A stretch of DNA of 64,000 nt from Bradyrhizobium sp. LTSP849. Lineage in GTDB: Bacteria; Pseudomonadota; Alphaproteobacteria; Rhizobiales; Xanthobacteraceae. Each line of letters starts with the position of its first letter. The stretch's first letter is position 1. Location: the NCBI RefSeq assembly GCF_000938255.1, contig NZ_JYMR01000045.1:372001-436000 (forward strand), in the 5' to 3' direction. Below are positions 37,468 to 46,673 of this stretch, piece by piece. The notes beneath the pieces are model-generated. The model ran no database searches. It was not told the origin of the DNA and saw only the letters and a program-made list of their open reading frames with translations. The position numbers and the translations under genes were made by a program.

Positions 37468-38250
37468 CTAGTCTCCTTCGTCAGGCTCGATCTCGCCGCG
37501 CCGCGCACGGTCGGCGGCAAGACGATGTTTCTTTGTATTGGTCGGTGCCGGCTTTTTTTGCGTATTGATCAGGGCCGGCTTCTTTTGCGGCTTGGTGTTC
37601 TTGGTGATCTTCGCACTGATCTCCGCGTGCGGCGCAGCCGGCGGCTCCAGGCCGAGATTGCGGCGTATCTCGCGCGCCTCGGCCTTGCCGCGGCGCATGG
37701 ATTGCGCGATCAGCTCGTCGGTCAGCACCAGCCGCGCCTCGCCGATATCCTCCATCACCAGGAGAACTTCGACATCGTCGCCGGCCTTTAAATCGTCGCG
37801 TATCAGCCGGATGGCGTCACCTTCGACACCCGCGATCTTGCCGCGGAACCGCTTCCGTCCCTCATGGGCGACCGCCATGTCGACCTTCACGAGATGCCCC
37901 GTATACCGCTCGAAATCGGAGCGCCGCACCAGTGGCCGGTCGATCCCGGGCGAGGAAATTTCCAGCCGATAGGCGCGCTCAACGGGGTCGGCGACGTCGA
38001 GCACGGGCGACAGCGCCCGCGAGATCGCTTCACAATCCTCGATCTGCATCGAACCGTCCGGACGCTCGGCCATGATCTGCACGGTGCAGCCGGCCTCGCC
38101 TGAAATGCGGATCCGCACCAACCGGTAGCCCATGCCCTCGAGCACGGGACCTGCGACCGCAGACACGCGCGCAGCCGCGCCCGGCTCGACCACAAGCCGC
38201 GGTTCGGCCAGCAATTCGGCATCCGTGGAACCAGTATTCGGTTCGGTCAT
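37468..38250 (-). CDS. rimP: Ribosome maturation factor RimP
   Basis: 260 residues. Needed for 30S subunit maturation. The core MGYRLVRIRISGEAGCTVQI, IEDCEAISRALSPVLDVADP and LEISSPGIDRPLVR are family signatures. It has a Lys/Thr/Asn-rich C-terminal extension (ITKNTKPQKKPALINTQKKP) that is low complexity, as in related genomes. First gene of the operon, behind a leader with an apparent attenuator. Confidence 0.97.
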   Translation of the reverse strand: MTEPNTGSTDAELLAEPRLVVEPGAAARVSAVAGPVLEGMGYRLVRIRISGEAGCTVQIMAERPDGSMQIEDCEAISRALSPVLDVADPVERAYRLEISSPGIDRPLVRRSDFERYTGHLVKVDMAVAHEGRKRFRGKIAGVEGDAIRLIRDDLKAGDDVEVLLVMEDIGEARLVLTDELIAQSMRRGKAEAREIRRNLGLEPPAAPHAEISAKITKNTKPQKKPALINTQKKPAPTNTKKHRLAADRARRGEIEPDEGD

Positions 38251-38385
38251 ATCCAGGGTCGGGGCGCTCGATGGTTAAGGCTAGGTTAACGACTTTCGCA
38301 CGTTAAGATTTGCAGAGCCTGCTTCGGAACTCTTCGTCCCGACAATTCGTCGGGTCGCGCATCTTTCGCCAAGCCGCGTTCAGGT

Positions 38386-38418
38386 AATAAAAAAGAGCGG
38401 GTCCTTTCGGGCCCACTC
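38386..38418 (-). terminator. Terminator hairpin in the rimP-nusA operon leader (attenuator)
   Basis: On the minus strand GAGTGGGCCC, loop GAAA, GGACCCGCTC is followed by TTTTTTATT, a textbook intrinsic terminator 136 nt upstream of the rimP ATG. No gene ends here on that strand; the nearest, trmB, ends at 39713. The most economical reading is transcription attenuation in a leader RNA. Confidence 0.75.
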
Positions 38419-38474
38419 TCACTACGCGGATCGTATGAGAAGATGAAGTTGGCGCTGATATAGCCCTTTCCACC

Positions 38475-38509
38475 CTCCCGGACAAGGCCCATCGCAGCCG
38501 GGAGCGGGC
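38475..38509 (-). promoter_or_regulatory. Upstream hairpin and possible antiterminator strand of the rimP leader
   Basis: CTCCCGG and CCGGGAG (38475-38481 and 38498-38504) form a 7-bp stem. The adjoining GCCCGCTC, read on the minus strand at 38509-38502, is complementary (one G-T pair) to GAGTGGGC, the 5' arm of the terminator at 38411-38418. The two pairings exclude each other partly, as in an antiterminator/terminator switch. The 383-nt region between rimP and the DUF2336 gene otherwise shows no gene. Confidence 0.5.
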
Positions 38510-38633
38510 TTTTTGCGCCCATCCGGCGTCCCCGGAGCAACGCTTCCTTCATCAAGGGGGCCTAAATTTCCCGATTGTGGGGCGGCTTGAGCCTATGGCG
38601 CGCCCACGGCGTGCCAGATTCGAGTTGCGTTCC

Positions 38634-39716
38634 ATGACCGTTGCTACGTCGCTCATTCCCGGACTGGACGATATCGTCAGACGCGGCGATCCCAAGCGCC
38701 GTGGCGAGATCGCGCGCGCCATCGCCGCGTTGTTCTTCCAGGACGCAGCAAAGCTTCGTCCCGACCTTGTCGATCTCTTCGACAATCTCCTGATCGATCT
38801 CGTCCCTCATGCCGAGCTTGCTACGCGCGCCGACCTCGCGGAGCGCTTCTCGTGGCTGGACAATGCACCGCCCCATCTGGTCGGCCAGCTCGCCCGCGAA
38901 AATGAAATCATGGTGGCGGCTCCCGTACTGCGCCGTTCGCCCGTGCTCGATGATGCCGCACTTGTCGAGATCGCCCGGCTGAAGGGCCAGGGTCATCTGC
39001 TGGCGATGACGGAGCGGCCGATATTGTCGGCCGACATCACCGACGTGCTGGTCGAGCGTGGCGATCGCGACGTGGTGCGCCGCGCTGCCGGCAATGCCGG
39101 CGCGACGTTCTCGGCGGGCGGCTATTCGGAACTGATCAAGCGCGCCAGCCAGGACGGCGTGCTGACGCTCAAGATCGGCCAGCGCGAGGATCTCTCCGGC
39201 GAGAATCTCAAAGAGCTTCTGAACGGCACGCTCGACGTCATTCGCCGCCGTCTCTCGACCGTGGTCAATCCCGACCGCCAGGTCGAGATCAAGCGCGCCA
39301 TGTCCGCGATCGAGGAAGCCGCGCTGCCGCCCGGGCCGCGGCGGGATTTCTCGGCGGCGCAACGCACGGTGCTCGGCCTGCATCGCGGCGGCCATCTCGG
39401 CGAGAGTGCGCTGCTCAGCTTCGCCAAGGCGAACAAATACGAGGAGTCGATCGCTTCGCTCTCGGCGATGTCCGGCGTCAGGCTTACGACCCTCGACCGC
39501 CTGATCGCGGGCGACCGCTACGATCCGATCTTGATCCTGGGCCGATTGCTGAACCTGGGCTGGCCCACAGTGCGCGCGCTCATCCTGATGTGGTACGGCG
39601 CGAATCGCACGCCGGCTGATGCCGATCTTGAGCAGGCTCGCGTGAACTTCACGCGCCTGATGCCCGCGACAGCCGAGCGCGTCGTGAATTTCTGGCGCAA
39701 CCGGCGGACGATCTAG
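38634..39716 (+). CDS. DUF2336-family protein
   Basis: 360 residues from the ATG at 38634 (MTVATSLIPGLDDIV). The N-terminal region with HEAT-like helices (RSPVLDDAALVEIARLKGQ, then MTERPILSADITDVLVERGD) and the C-terminal stretch are characteristic of DUF2336, common in Rhizobiales and without known function. No signal peptide or membrane helix. It overlaps the trmB stop by 4 nt at its 3' end (convergent) and diverges from rimP, so its start region overlaps the leader promoter zone. Confidence 0.85.
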   Translation: MTVATSLIPGLDDIVRRGDPKRRGEIARAIAALFFQDAAKLRPDLVDLFDNLLIDLVPHAELATRADLAERFSWLDNAPPHLVGQLARENEIMVAAPVLRRSPVLDDAALVEIARLKGQGHLLAMTERPILSADITDVLVERGDRDVVRRAAGNAGATFSAGGYSELIKRASQDGVLTLKIGQREDLSGENLKELLNGTLDVIRRRLSTVVNPDRQVEIKRAMSAIEEAALPPGPRRDFSAAQRTVLGLHRGGHLGESALLSFAKANKYEESIASLSAMSGVRLTTLDRLIAGDRYDPILILGRLLNLGWPTVRALILMWYGANRTPADADLEQARVNFTRLMPATAERVVNFWRNRRTI

Positions 39717-40423
39717 ATTCTCTTGAACCGCAAGTAAGCCGCCCTGCGTCCCTCGCGCGCGGCTTTTTTCCCGTAGCGCGTCATGGTGTAGCCGGCCCAG
39801 GGCAGCCGGAAATCATCGGCGCATTCCGCAAGCCACCGAAAATCCGGCGAACGCGCGAGATGCGACAGTGTCCAGGCGCAGTAATCGTCGATGTCGCAGA
39901 CGAAGCGGAATTCGCCACCCGCCTTCAGAACGCGCGCCATCGCGGCAATTGTTCTGTCCTGAACGAAACGCCGCTTCCAGTGCCGCCGCTTCGGCCAGGG
40001 ATCGGGATGGATTAGATCGATCCGCGATAGCGAGGTTTCCGGCAGCCAGGCCAACAACTCTGCGGCATCGCCCGCGAGCAGGCGGATATTGCCGATGTCG
40101 CCGGCCTCGATCTGCGCGAGGATTTTCGCCATGCCGTTGACATAGGGCTCGCAGCCGATGAAGCCGGTTGCGGGAAAACTCTGCGCCTCCGCCGCAAGAT
40201 GCTCGCCGCCGCCAAAGCCGATCTCGAGCCGCACATCGTCGGCTGCGGGAACGAAGATATCGCGAGCATTCGCCGGCGCCGCGGTCGCGATGTCGAGCGA
40301 AAGACGCGGCAATAGATGATCGATCAGCTCCGCCTGGTGCTGCCTGAGCTTGTGGCCCTTGCGGCGTCCGAAGAAGGCGCGCTCGCTGTCCTCGCGCTCC
40401 GGATCTGATTTGCGCTCGCTCAT
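39713..40423 (-). CDS. trmB: tRNA (guanine-N7-)-methyltransferase TrmB
   Basis: 236 residues. SAM-dependent formation of m7G46 in tRNA. The family pattern is visible: RLEIGFGGGEHLAAEA-type SAM site (VRLEIGFGGGEHL), GCEPYVNGMAKIL, then DLIHPDPWPKRRHWKRRFV. It ends with the normal TMTRYGKKAAREGR. It begins 4 nt overlapped by the upstream M20 peptidase gene (ATGA), so the two are coupled. Confidence 0.96.
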   Translation of the reverse strand: MSERKSDPEREDSERAFFGRRKGHKLRQHQAELIDHLLPRLSLDIATAAPANARDIFVPAADDVRLEIGFGGGEHLAAEAQSFPATGFIGCEPYVNGMAKILAQIEAGDIGNIRLLAGDAAELLAWLPETSLSRIDLIHPDPWPKRRHWKRRFVQDRTIAAMARVLKAGGEFRFVCDIDDYCAWTLSHLARSPDFRWLAECADDFRLPWAGYTMTRYGKKAAREGRRAAYLRFKRI

Positions 40424-41547
40424 CGCAGCGTCTGGTACAGACGGTAGAGCAGTCGCGCGCGCGGCTCGAGCGAGGAGACGTAGATCTGCTCATAATGGGT
40501 GTGCGCGCCCTTGCCGTCGACGCCGAGCCCGTCGAGCGTGCCGGTGTGCGGAGCCGTGAAATTGCCGTCCGAGCCGCCGCCCGTGTGGGTGTCGATCAGT
40601 TCGAAGCCGATCTCCGCGGCGACCGTCTTCGCGTGCTCGTACAGCGAGGCGCCCGCATTGCCCTTCTCGTAAGGAGGACGATTGAGCGCGCCGGTCACCG
40701 TGACGGTGACGCCTTCGGTTTTCGACGTCAGTCCGAGGATCTTGCCGACGAACTCGTCGGCATCGGCAAAGCTCGGCACGCGCAGATCGACTTCGGCATA
40801 GGCGTCTTCCGGCGTTACGTTCGGCCGCGAGCCGCCGCGCACCACGCCGACATTGACGGTGACGCCGCGCTTCAAATCGTTCATGCCCTCCAGCGCCTGG
40901 ATGACATTGGCGAGCTCGCGGATGGCGCTGCGGCCGTCTTCCGGTCGCGAGCCGGCATGGGCTGGCACACCCTTGATGAAGACCTCGAAGCGTCCGACGC
41001 CCTTGCGGCCGGTGACGATCTTGCCGCCGTCGCGCGCAGGCTCCGTCACCAGCACGTATTTGGCCTTGCGTCCTTCCTTCTCGATCAGCGCGCGCGACGT
41101 CGGGCTGCCGATCTCTTCGTCAGACGTGAACATGTGGGTGATGCCGAGCGGCGAACGATCGGGTGTCGCGCAGAGCTCGCGAAAGGCGTGATAGGCAATG
41201 TAGGCGCCGCTCTTCATGTCGTAGATGCCGGGACCGAACGCGCTGTCGCCCTCGACCTTGAATGGCAGGCGCGCGATGAATCCCATCGGGTGAACGGTAT
41301 CGAGATGACTGAGCACCAGGATACCAGGCCGGTCCTGACCCCAGGTCGAACGCACCACGAGATGATCGCCGCAGCCATCGATGCCGGCGACGCGTTCGAG
41401 CGTGACAGGCAGATCGCGATAATGTTCGGCAGCCATTGAGGTCAGCTTGTTGACCTGTTCAGGCACTTCCGTCGGTGTCTCGATCTCCACCCAGCGGCGG
41501 ATACCATCAAGGATAGTTTGGGAATCGAACGAATTGGTGCTCGCCAT
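40420..41547 (-). CDS. M20-family zinc metallopeptidase, carboxypeptidase G2-like
   Basis: 375 residues from the ATG at 41547. A di-zinc exopeptidase or deacylase: LVLSHLDTVHPMG (first metal His and Asp), GPGIYDMKSGAY (bridging Asp), FTSDEEIGSPTSR (catalytic Glu pair) and GSDGNFTAP (glycine-rich C-terminal His/Asp region). The dimerisation insert is present in the middle. Closest in style to glutamate carboxypeptidases. No signal peptide, so cytoplasmic. It is coupled to trmB by a 4-nt overlap. Substrate not inferable. Confidence 0.88.
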   Translation of the reverse strand: MASTNSFDSQTILDGIRRWVEIETPTEVPEQVNKLTSMAAEHYRDLPVTLERVAGIDGCGDHLVVRSTWGQDRPGILVLSHLDTVHPMGFIARLPFKVEGDSAFGPGIYDMKSGAYIAYHAFRELCATPDRSPLGITHMFTSDEEIGSPTSRALIEKEGRKAKYVLVTEPARDGGKIVTGRKGVGRFEVFIKGVPAHAGSRPEDGRSAIRELANVIQALEGMNDLKRGVTVNVGVVRGGSRPNVTPEDAYAEVDLRVPSFADADEFVGKILGLTSKTEGVTVTVTGALNRPPYEKGNAGASLYEHAKTVAAEIGFELIDTHTGGGSDGNFTAPHTGTLDGLGVDGKGAHTHYEQIYVSSLEPRARLLYRLYQTLR

Positions 41548-41662
41548 GGGCGTATCTGTGCCTTTGAACCGGATCATCGGAGAGGAGCACGCTGAACGCG
41601 CGCCCGCAAAGGACGACATAGGCCAGATTTGGCGCAGTCTCAAATCGTAAGAGGATGGCGCG

Positions 41663-42076
41663 TCAGCGCTTGTCGGGCCCTTCGCGGGCGGCGATCTGTT
41701 CGACGAGGTCGACGATCGAGCGGCGCAGCTTCGAATCGGTGATTCGGGTGAACGCCTTGGTCAAAGCGAGCCCTTCGGAGGTCGCGAGGAAGTCGGAGAC
41801 ATAGGACGGCGAGGCGCCTTCTGCGAAGCCGTTCGAGCCGGCCACGCCGCTCGGTCCGCCCTCGAACAGGAACGACACCGGCACCTGGAGAATCTCGGAA
41901 ATCTGCTGAATACGGCTCGCGCCGACCCGGTTGGTGCCCTTCTCGTATTTCTGAACTTGCTGGAATGTCAGGCCCAAAGCTTCACCGAGCTTTTCCTGGC
42001 TCATGCCCAACATGATGCGGCGCATGCGCACGCGACTGCCGACATATTTGTCAACAGGGTTGGGCGCTTTCGACAT
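41663..42076 (-). CDS. XRE-family regulator of the PraR/PhrR type
   Basis: 137 residues. The helix-turn-helix is MSQEKLGEALGLTFQQVQKY (residues about 25-45), followed by EKGTNRVGASRIQQISEILQ. The RMRRIMLGMSQEKLGEALG run and the FLFEGG segment closely resemble the Rhizobium PraR/PhrR repressors, which control biofilm, quorum and acid-response genes. A C-terminal helical tail follows. It is on the lnt strand but 233 nt downstream, and its own promoter is probably in that gap. The exact regulon here is unknown. Confidence 0.8.
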   Translation of the reverse strand: MSKAPNPVDKYVGSRVRMRRIMLGMSQEKLGEALGLTFQQVQKYEKGTNRVGASRIQQISEILQVPVSFLFEGGPSGVAGSNGFAEGASPSYVSDFLATSEGLALTKAFTRITDSKLRRSIVDLVEQIAAREGPDKR

Positions 42077-42266
42077 TTCCTCAGCCCTCCAAACACCACC
42101 GTCGGCGCAATATGAAGTATTGCCTCAGGTGACAGCGACGTCAAAACTTCACTCTGATTGGGGAAACATTGCGGAGAAATTTAGCAATGCACCGCTGTCT
42201 TATGCAGCGGGTGCAGAATGGGGAGCCCGCCTGCAATCTGTCAACCGTGGGACTGCGGTTGTCAAA

Positions 42267-42293
42267 GGTTTCCGGCCGCTTCGACCGGAAACC
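42267..42293 (-). terminator. Hairpin after lnt, probable terminator
   Basis: GGTTTCCGG and CCGGAAACC form a perfect 9-bp stem with a 9-nt loop, 17 nt after the lnt stop on the minus strand. The downstream CTTTGAC lacks a long T-run, so termination strength is uncertain. It separates lnt from the praR-like gene. Confidence 0.5.
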
Positions 42294-42309
42294 GCTAGCG
42301 ACGGTGTGA

Positions 42310-43923
42310 TCAGGGGTGCCGTTTGGCAACACGCCGCCGCACCGCCAGAATCACAGCCAGTGCGACGAGCATGGCTGCGGGGATGTCGCCGACTCTCGCA
42401 TAGATAGTGGGCGGGATTGCGGTGGGCAGGTTTGCATCCAAAATGCCTTCGATTCCAAGGCCGAGGCTGGCCACGGTTCGCCCCACCGGATCGACTACCG
42501 CCGAAACGCCGGTATTTGCGGAACGGACCAGTGGCAATCCGAGCTCGATGGCGCGCATCCGCGCCTGCTCAAGATGCTGGTACGGACCGGTCGAGATGCC
42601 GAACCAGCCGTCATTGGTGAGGTTCACGATCCAGCCCGGGCGCTCGTCATGCGTACCGACCTCGCCGGGGAAGATCGCCTCGTAGCAGATCAGCGGCAGC
42701 GCAGGCGGCGCGCCGGGCAGCGGCAGCACGTGCCGCACCGTGCCGGGAATGAAGCCACCGCGCATCCGCGTCAGTTGCTCGAAGCCGAGCTTCTCCATCA
42801 AATCCTGGTAGGGAAGAAATTCGCCGAACGGCACGAGGTGCAGCTTGTCGTAGACCGAGAGCACGCTGCCCTCGTGGTCGATCACATAGATCGAATTATA
42901 GGCTCGCGTGATCGGCGTGCCACGCGGCAGATCGGGTGCGCGAACCGACCCCGTGATCAGCACTGTTCCTTTGGGCAGCAGCTCGGCGATTTGCGCCATC
43001 GCGTCGGCTTCACGGGTCAGGAAGAACGGAAACGCAGATTCTGGCCAGATCAGAATCGTGGCAGCGCTCACGCCAGTCGATTGCGGTCCGGAGGCGCGGT
43101 CCGACAGCGCGAGATATTTCTTCATCACCTCCGCCTTGGCGGCGTAGTTGAATTTTTGGTCCTGCTGGAGGTTCGGCTGCATCAGGCGCAGCTTGGTGCC
43201 CGCAACCATCGTGGTCGGATGCAGCGACATGCGGATCGCGCCGAAGATGCCCATCACGATCAGCAGTGCGACGGCCGCGGCCGGCACGCGCCACGCCGGG
43301 CGGCGATCGGGCGTGCGGTCGATCAGCACCGCGGGACTCGCGAAGATCGCCACCGTGAGGAACGTCATGCCCCACTGGCCGATCAGCGATGCCGTCTGCG
43401 CCAGCGGCAGCGGTTCCGATAGCGCATAACCGAAGGCGTTCCAGGGAAAGCCCGTCAGCACGTGCCCGCGCAACCATTCGCCGATGGTGAGGCTTGCGGC
43501 GAGCGCGAGAATGCGCGTGGCATCCTTGGTCCAGAGCAGGCGGGCCAGCGCGAAACCGATCGCCGTGAAAATGGAGAGATAGGCCGGCAAGCCCAGCACC
43601 GCGAAGGGCGTCAGCCAGGCGAACACGTCGGCATCGACGAAGAAGGCATAGCCGATCCAGTAGAGACCGGGGACGAAATAGCCGAGCCCGAACCAGTAGC
43701 CGGTCAGTGCTGCAGCGGGCACACCGCCGTATCGTCCGGCGCCGGCGCCGTCGATCAGCCAGACCAGCACAGGGAAGGTGATGAACAGCACCGGCCAGGC
43801 GTTGAACGGTGCAAGGGCCAGAACCGACAGCGCGCCGGCCGCCATCGCAAGGACGGCGCGCTTCCATCCCCACGTCAGGATGACGGCGAGGGCGATCTGG
43901 CAGAGACGCTGGAACGAGCTCAC
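42310..43923 (-). CDS. lnt: Apolipoprotein N-acyltransferase
   Basis: 537 residues. Adds the third acyl chain to lipoproteins at the inner membrane. The N-terminal half has about seven membrane helices (starting LAMAAGALSVLALAPFNAW). The C-terminal half is a carbon-nitrogen hydrolase fold with the Glu in LIWPESAFPF, Lys in DKLHLVPFGEFLP and the acyl-accepting Cys in LICYEAIFPGEV. A final helix closes it (DIPAAMLVALAVILAV). It overlaps corC by 4 nt, within the conserved miaB-phoH-ybeY-corC-lnt series. Confidence 0.96.
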   Translation of the reverse strand: MSSFQRLCQIALAVILTWGWKRAVLAMAAGALSVLALAPFNAWPVLFITFPVLVWLIDGAGAGRYGGVPAAALTGYWFGLGYFVPGLYWIGYAFFVDADVFAWLTPFAVLGLPAYLSIFTAIGFALARLLWTKDATRILALAASLTIGEWLRGHVLTGFPWNAFGYALSEPLPLAQTASLIGQWGMTFLTVAIFASPAVLIDRTPDRRPAWRVPAAAVALLIVMGIFGAIRMSLHPTTMVAGTKLRLMQPNLQQDQKFNYAAKAEVMKKYLALSDRASGPQSTGVSAATILIWPESAFPFFLTREADAMAQIAELLPKGTVLITGSVRAPDLPRGTPITRAYNSIYVIDHEGSVLSVYDKLHLVPFGEFLPYQDLMEKLGFEQLTRMRGGFIPGTVRHVLPLPGAPPALPLICYEAIFPGEVGTHDERPGWIVNLTNDGWFGISTGPYQHLEQARMRAIELGLPLVRSANTGVSAVVDPVGRTVASLGLGIEGILDANLPTAIPPTIYARVGDIPAAMLVALAVILAVRRRVAKRHP

Positions 43924-45038
43924 TGTGAACCGGTCCCGTCGGCAGGCGGCGGGGTGGGCGTGTCGCCGGACTGCGGCTGACCGCTCTCCGGCGTGGCTTC
44001 GCGGCGGCGGCTCTCGCGCTGGGTGCGCGGTGCGGGACGTTCCTTCCGCGTCGAGATGCGCAGCCGCTTGACGCGGCGCGGATCGGCATCGAGCACCTCG
44101 ACCTCGTAATGGCCGGGACCCGAGATCACCTCGCCGCGCACCGGCAGGCGGCCGACGAAGCTGACGAGATAGCCGCCCAGCGTCTCCACTTCCTCGCCGG
44201 CCTCGCCGGTGACGAAGTCCTCGCCGATCACCGTGCGGACGTCGTCGAGGCTGGCGCGGGCGTCTGCGATGAAGGCGTTGTCGGGCAGGCGCACGATCGA
44301 GGGCGGCTCGTCGCTGTCATGCTCGTCGTCGATCTCGCCGACGATCTGCTCGACGATGTCCTCGAGCGAAACCAGCCCGTCGCTGCCGCCATATTCGTCG
44401 ACCACCAGCGCAAGGTGAATGCGCGTGGCCTGCATCTGCGCGAGCAGGTCGATCGCCCGCATCGACGGCGGCACGTAGAGCAGCTTGCGGATGATGCGCG
44501 CTTCCTGGAGCGGCAGCGCGAGATCGACCGTGCGCAAATCGAGTCCGGCCGGCAGCGGCTTCTTGCGCTTGGCCTTGGTCGCGTCCGGCACGCGGGCGCG
44601 TGCGGTCATGAAGGCGAGCAGGTCGCGGATGTGGACGATGCCGACGGGATCGTCGAGCGTCTCGTCGTAGACCACGAGGCGCGAATGGCCGGCGCTCTCG
44701 AACCGGTCCATCAGCTCGCCGAGCGGGATGTCGCGCTTCACCGCGATGATGTCGGCGCGATGCACCATGACGTCGGCGATGCGGCGCTCGTGCAGGGCGA
44801 GGATGTTGCGCAGCATGGTGCGCTCGACGGTCGAGAACCCGGTGTCGTCGGGCGTGGTGGCATCGAGCACGACCTGAAGATCGTCGCGTACCGATCCCGC
44901 CTTCCAGCCGAACAGCGTGCGGATGGCGCGCAAGAGCCAGCCGTCCGCGGTCGGACGCAGCACCTCGCCGGGCGTCACCACGGCCGGCAAATTGGGCGTG
45001 TTGCGCGGATTGTCGTGGGTCGGGTCGGAATCCGGCAT
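43920..45038 (-). CDS. corC: CorC/TlyC-family CBS-domain protein
   Basis: 372 residues from the ATG at 45038, chosen over the in-frame 45065, which would overlap ybeY. Two CBS modules are seen (VMVHRADIIAVKRDIPLGEL, then the region before the acidic loop GGSDGLVSLEDIVEQIVGEI), followed by the CorC/HlyC C-terminal domain (GEEVETLGGYLVSFVGRLPV). It lacks the membrane DUF21 domain, as E. coli CorC does, and is usually linked to Mg/Co efflux. It overlaps lnt by 4 nt. Confidence 0.92.
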   Translation of the reverse strand: MPDSDPTHDNPRNTPNLPAVVTPGEVLRPTADGWLLRAIRTLFGWKAGSVRDDLQVVLDATTPDDTGFSTVERTMLRNILALHERRIADVMVHRADIIAVKRDIPLGELMDRFESAGHSRLVVYDETLDDPVGIVHIRDLLAFMTARARVPDATKAKRKKPLPAGLDLRTVDLALPLQEARIIRKLLYVPPSMRAIDLLAQMQATRIHLALVVDEYGGSDGLVSLEDIVEQIVGEIDDEHDSDEPPSIVRLPDNAFIADARASLDDVRTVIGEDFVTGEAGEEVETLGGYLVSFVGRLPVRGEVISGPGHYEVEVLDADPRRVKRLRISTRKERPAPRTQRESRRREATPESGQPQSGDTPTPPPADGTGSQ

Positions 45039-45051
45039 CTCAATCCATCCG

Positions 45052-45549
45052 TCAGCGGTCGGCATAGGGGTCGGGTATGCCGAGATGCGCCAGGATTTGG
45101 GTTTCGAGCGCTTCCATTTCCTCCGCGTCGTCGTCGTTTTCGTGGTCGAAGCCGATCAGGTGCAGAAAACCATGCACGGCGAGATGGCTCAGATGATGGT
45201 CGAACGGCTTCTGCTCGTCGTCCGCCTCGCGCCGCATGGTCTCGTAGGCAATCGCGATGTCACCGAGCATGCGCGGTGCATCGCCCGGCTTCCATTCGCC
45301 TTCCGGCTGGAGCGCTGGAAACGACAGCACGTTGGTCGGCTTGTCGATGCCGCGCCAGTTGCTGTTGAGCGTGCGGATGCCGGCATCATCGGTCAGCATC
45401 ACCGCCACTTCCGCTTCCGCAACATCCTCGTCGACCGTCTCCGCCGCGGCGGCGACCGCGCGCTGGATCACGGCATCGGCGTCGGGCTCGCTCTGCCAGC
45501 AATCGGCGACGACGAGGACCTCGGTGGTGGGAAGGTTGGGATGCGACAT
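45052..45549 (-). CDS. ybeY: Endoribonuclease YbeY
   Basis: 165 residues. A zinc-dependent RNase needed for 16S rRNA maturation and ribosome quality control. The metal motif HLAVHGFLHLIGFDH fits HxxxHxxxxxH. It sits between phoH and corC, its conserved neighbours. The N-terminal half (NVLSFPALQPEGEW with GDIAIAYETMRRE) also matches the family. Confidence 0.96.
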   Translation of the reverse strand: MSHPNLPTTEVLVVADCWQSEPDADAVIQRAVAAAAETVDEDVAEAEVAVMLTDDAGIRTLNSNWRGIDKPTNVLSFPALQPEGEWKPGDAPRMLGDIAIAYETMRREADDEQKPFDHHLSHLAVHGFLHLIGFDHENDDDAEEMEALETQILAHLGIPDPYADR

Positions 45550-45610
45550 GGCTTTGTTCGGAACGAAAAGGGCGCTGTGTCCGCGCCCGTATGGTCCGGC
45601 TGTTGTCTCG

Positions 45611-46669
45611 TCAGGATTTGTTGCCGGTGGCCGGCCGCTGCGGCAAGCCTTCGTAGGCCGAAACGATCCGCGCCACGAGCTCGTGGCGGATCACGTCTTC
45701 GGCGGTGAAATGAACTTGCGCAATACCTTCGACGCCGTTCAGCAGCCGGGTCGCTTCCGCGAGGCCCGAGGTCTGGCCGTTCGGCAGGTCGATCTGCGAG
45801 GGATCGCCGGTCACGATCATGCGGCTGTTCTCGCCGAGACGGGTCAAGAACATCTTCATCTGCATCGATGTCGTGTTCTGCGCCTCGTCCAGGATGATGG
45901 CGGCGTTGGTGAGCGTGCGGCCGCGCATGAAAGCGAGCGGCGCGATCTCGATCTCGCCGGTCTGGAGCGCGCGCTCGACGATGCGGGCATCCATGAGGTC
46001 GTAGAGCGCGTCGTAGATCGGGCGAAGATAAGGATCGACCTTCTCGCGGAGATCGCCGGGCAGGAAGCCGAGCCGCTCGCCGGCTTCCACCGCCGGACGC
46101 GACAGGATGATCTTGTCGACCTCCTTGCGCTCGAACAGTTGCGCGGCATGCGCGACCGCGAGCCAGGTCTTGCCGGTGCCGGCCGGGCCGATGCCGAACA
46201 CCAGCTCATGGCGCTTCAGCGCGCGGATGTAGGAATCCTGCGCGGCCGTGCGTGCGCGCACCGGGCGCTTGCGCAGATTGATGCTGTCGAAGGTCGACTT
46301 GGCGGATTTGGCGTCGAACTCGAACAGCGAGCCTTGGGCGATCACGGCGCGGATCGCGCCTTCGACCTCACCCTGGTCGACATCCTGCCCCTTCACCGCA
46401 TGGGCGTAGAGCGTCTCCAGCACGCGGCGCGCCGCATCGCAGCCGTCGCGCGTGCCGCCGATGGTGATGTGGTTGCCCTTGGAATCCACGACGACGCCGA
46501 GCCGCCGCTCGATCTGCGCCAGGTTCTGGCCGTAGGGGCCGACCAGCGCCGATGCGGCGCGGTTGTCGTCGAAGTCGATGACGACCTGGGTCTCGGGCGG
46601 AACTTGCATGTCGCGGTCAAATTTGCGGCTGGGAGCGAAGGAAGGCGAATCCGATGCGCTTTTGGGCAA
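45611..46669 (-). CDS. phoH: PhoH-family ATPase (YbeZ)
   Basis: 352 residues. PhoH-like ATPase that works with YbeY. Walker A is GPAGTGKTWLAV, Walker B is IILDEAQNTTSMQMK, and the post-Walker stretch MIVTGDPSQIDLP is typical. The N-terminus has a KH-like stretch (LVGPYGQNLAQIERRLGVVV). It follows miaB by 4 nt and precedes ybeY by 61 nt. The phosphate-starvation label is inherited; its actual role is in RNA metabolism. Confidence 0.94.
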   Translation of the reverse strand: MPKSASDSPSFAPSRKFDRDMQVPPETQVVIDFDDNRAASALVGPYGQNLAQIERRLGVVVDSKGNHITIGGTRDGCDAARRVLETLYAHAVKGQDVDQGEVEGAIRAVIAQGSLFEFDAKSAKSTFDSINLRKRPVRARTAAQDSYIRALKRHELVFGIGPAGTGKTWLAVAHAAQLFERKEVDKIILSRPAVEAGERLGFLPGDLREKVDPYLRPIYDALYDLMDARIVERALQTGEIEIAPLAFMRGRTLTNAAIILDEAQNTTSMQMKMFLTRLGENSRMIVTGDPSQIDLPNGQTSGLAEATRLLNGVEGIAQVHFTAEDVIRHELVARIVSAYEGLPQRPATGNKS

Positions 46670-46673
46670 GGGT

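Noticed and set aside
38286..38555. Small minus-strand frame (89 codons) in the rimP leader
   Set aside because: It runs through the terminator hairpin and the antiterminator segments; the RNA structure explains the sequence better.
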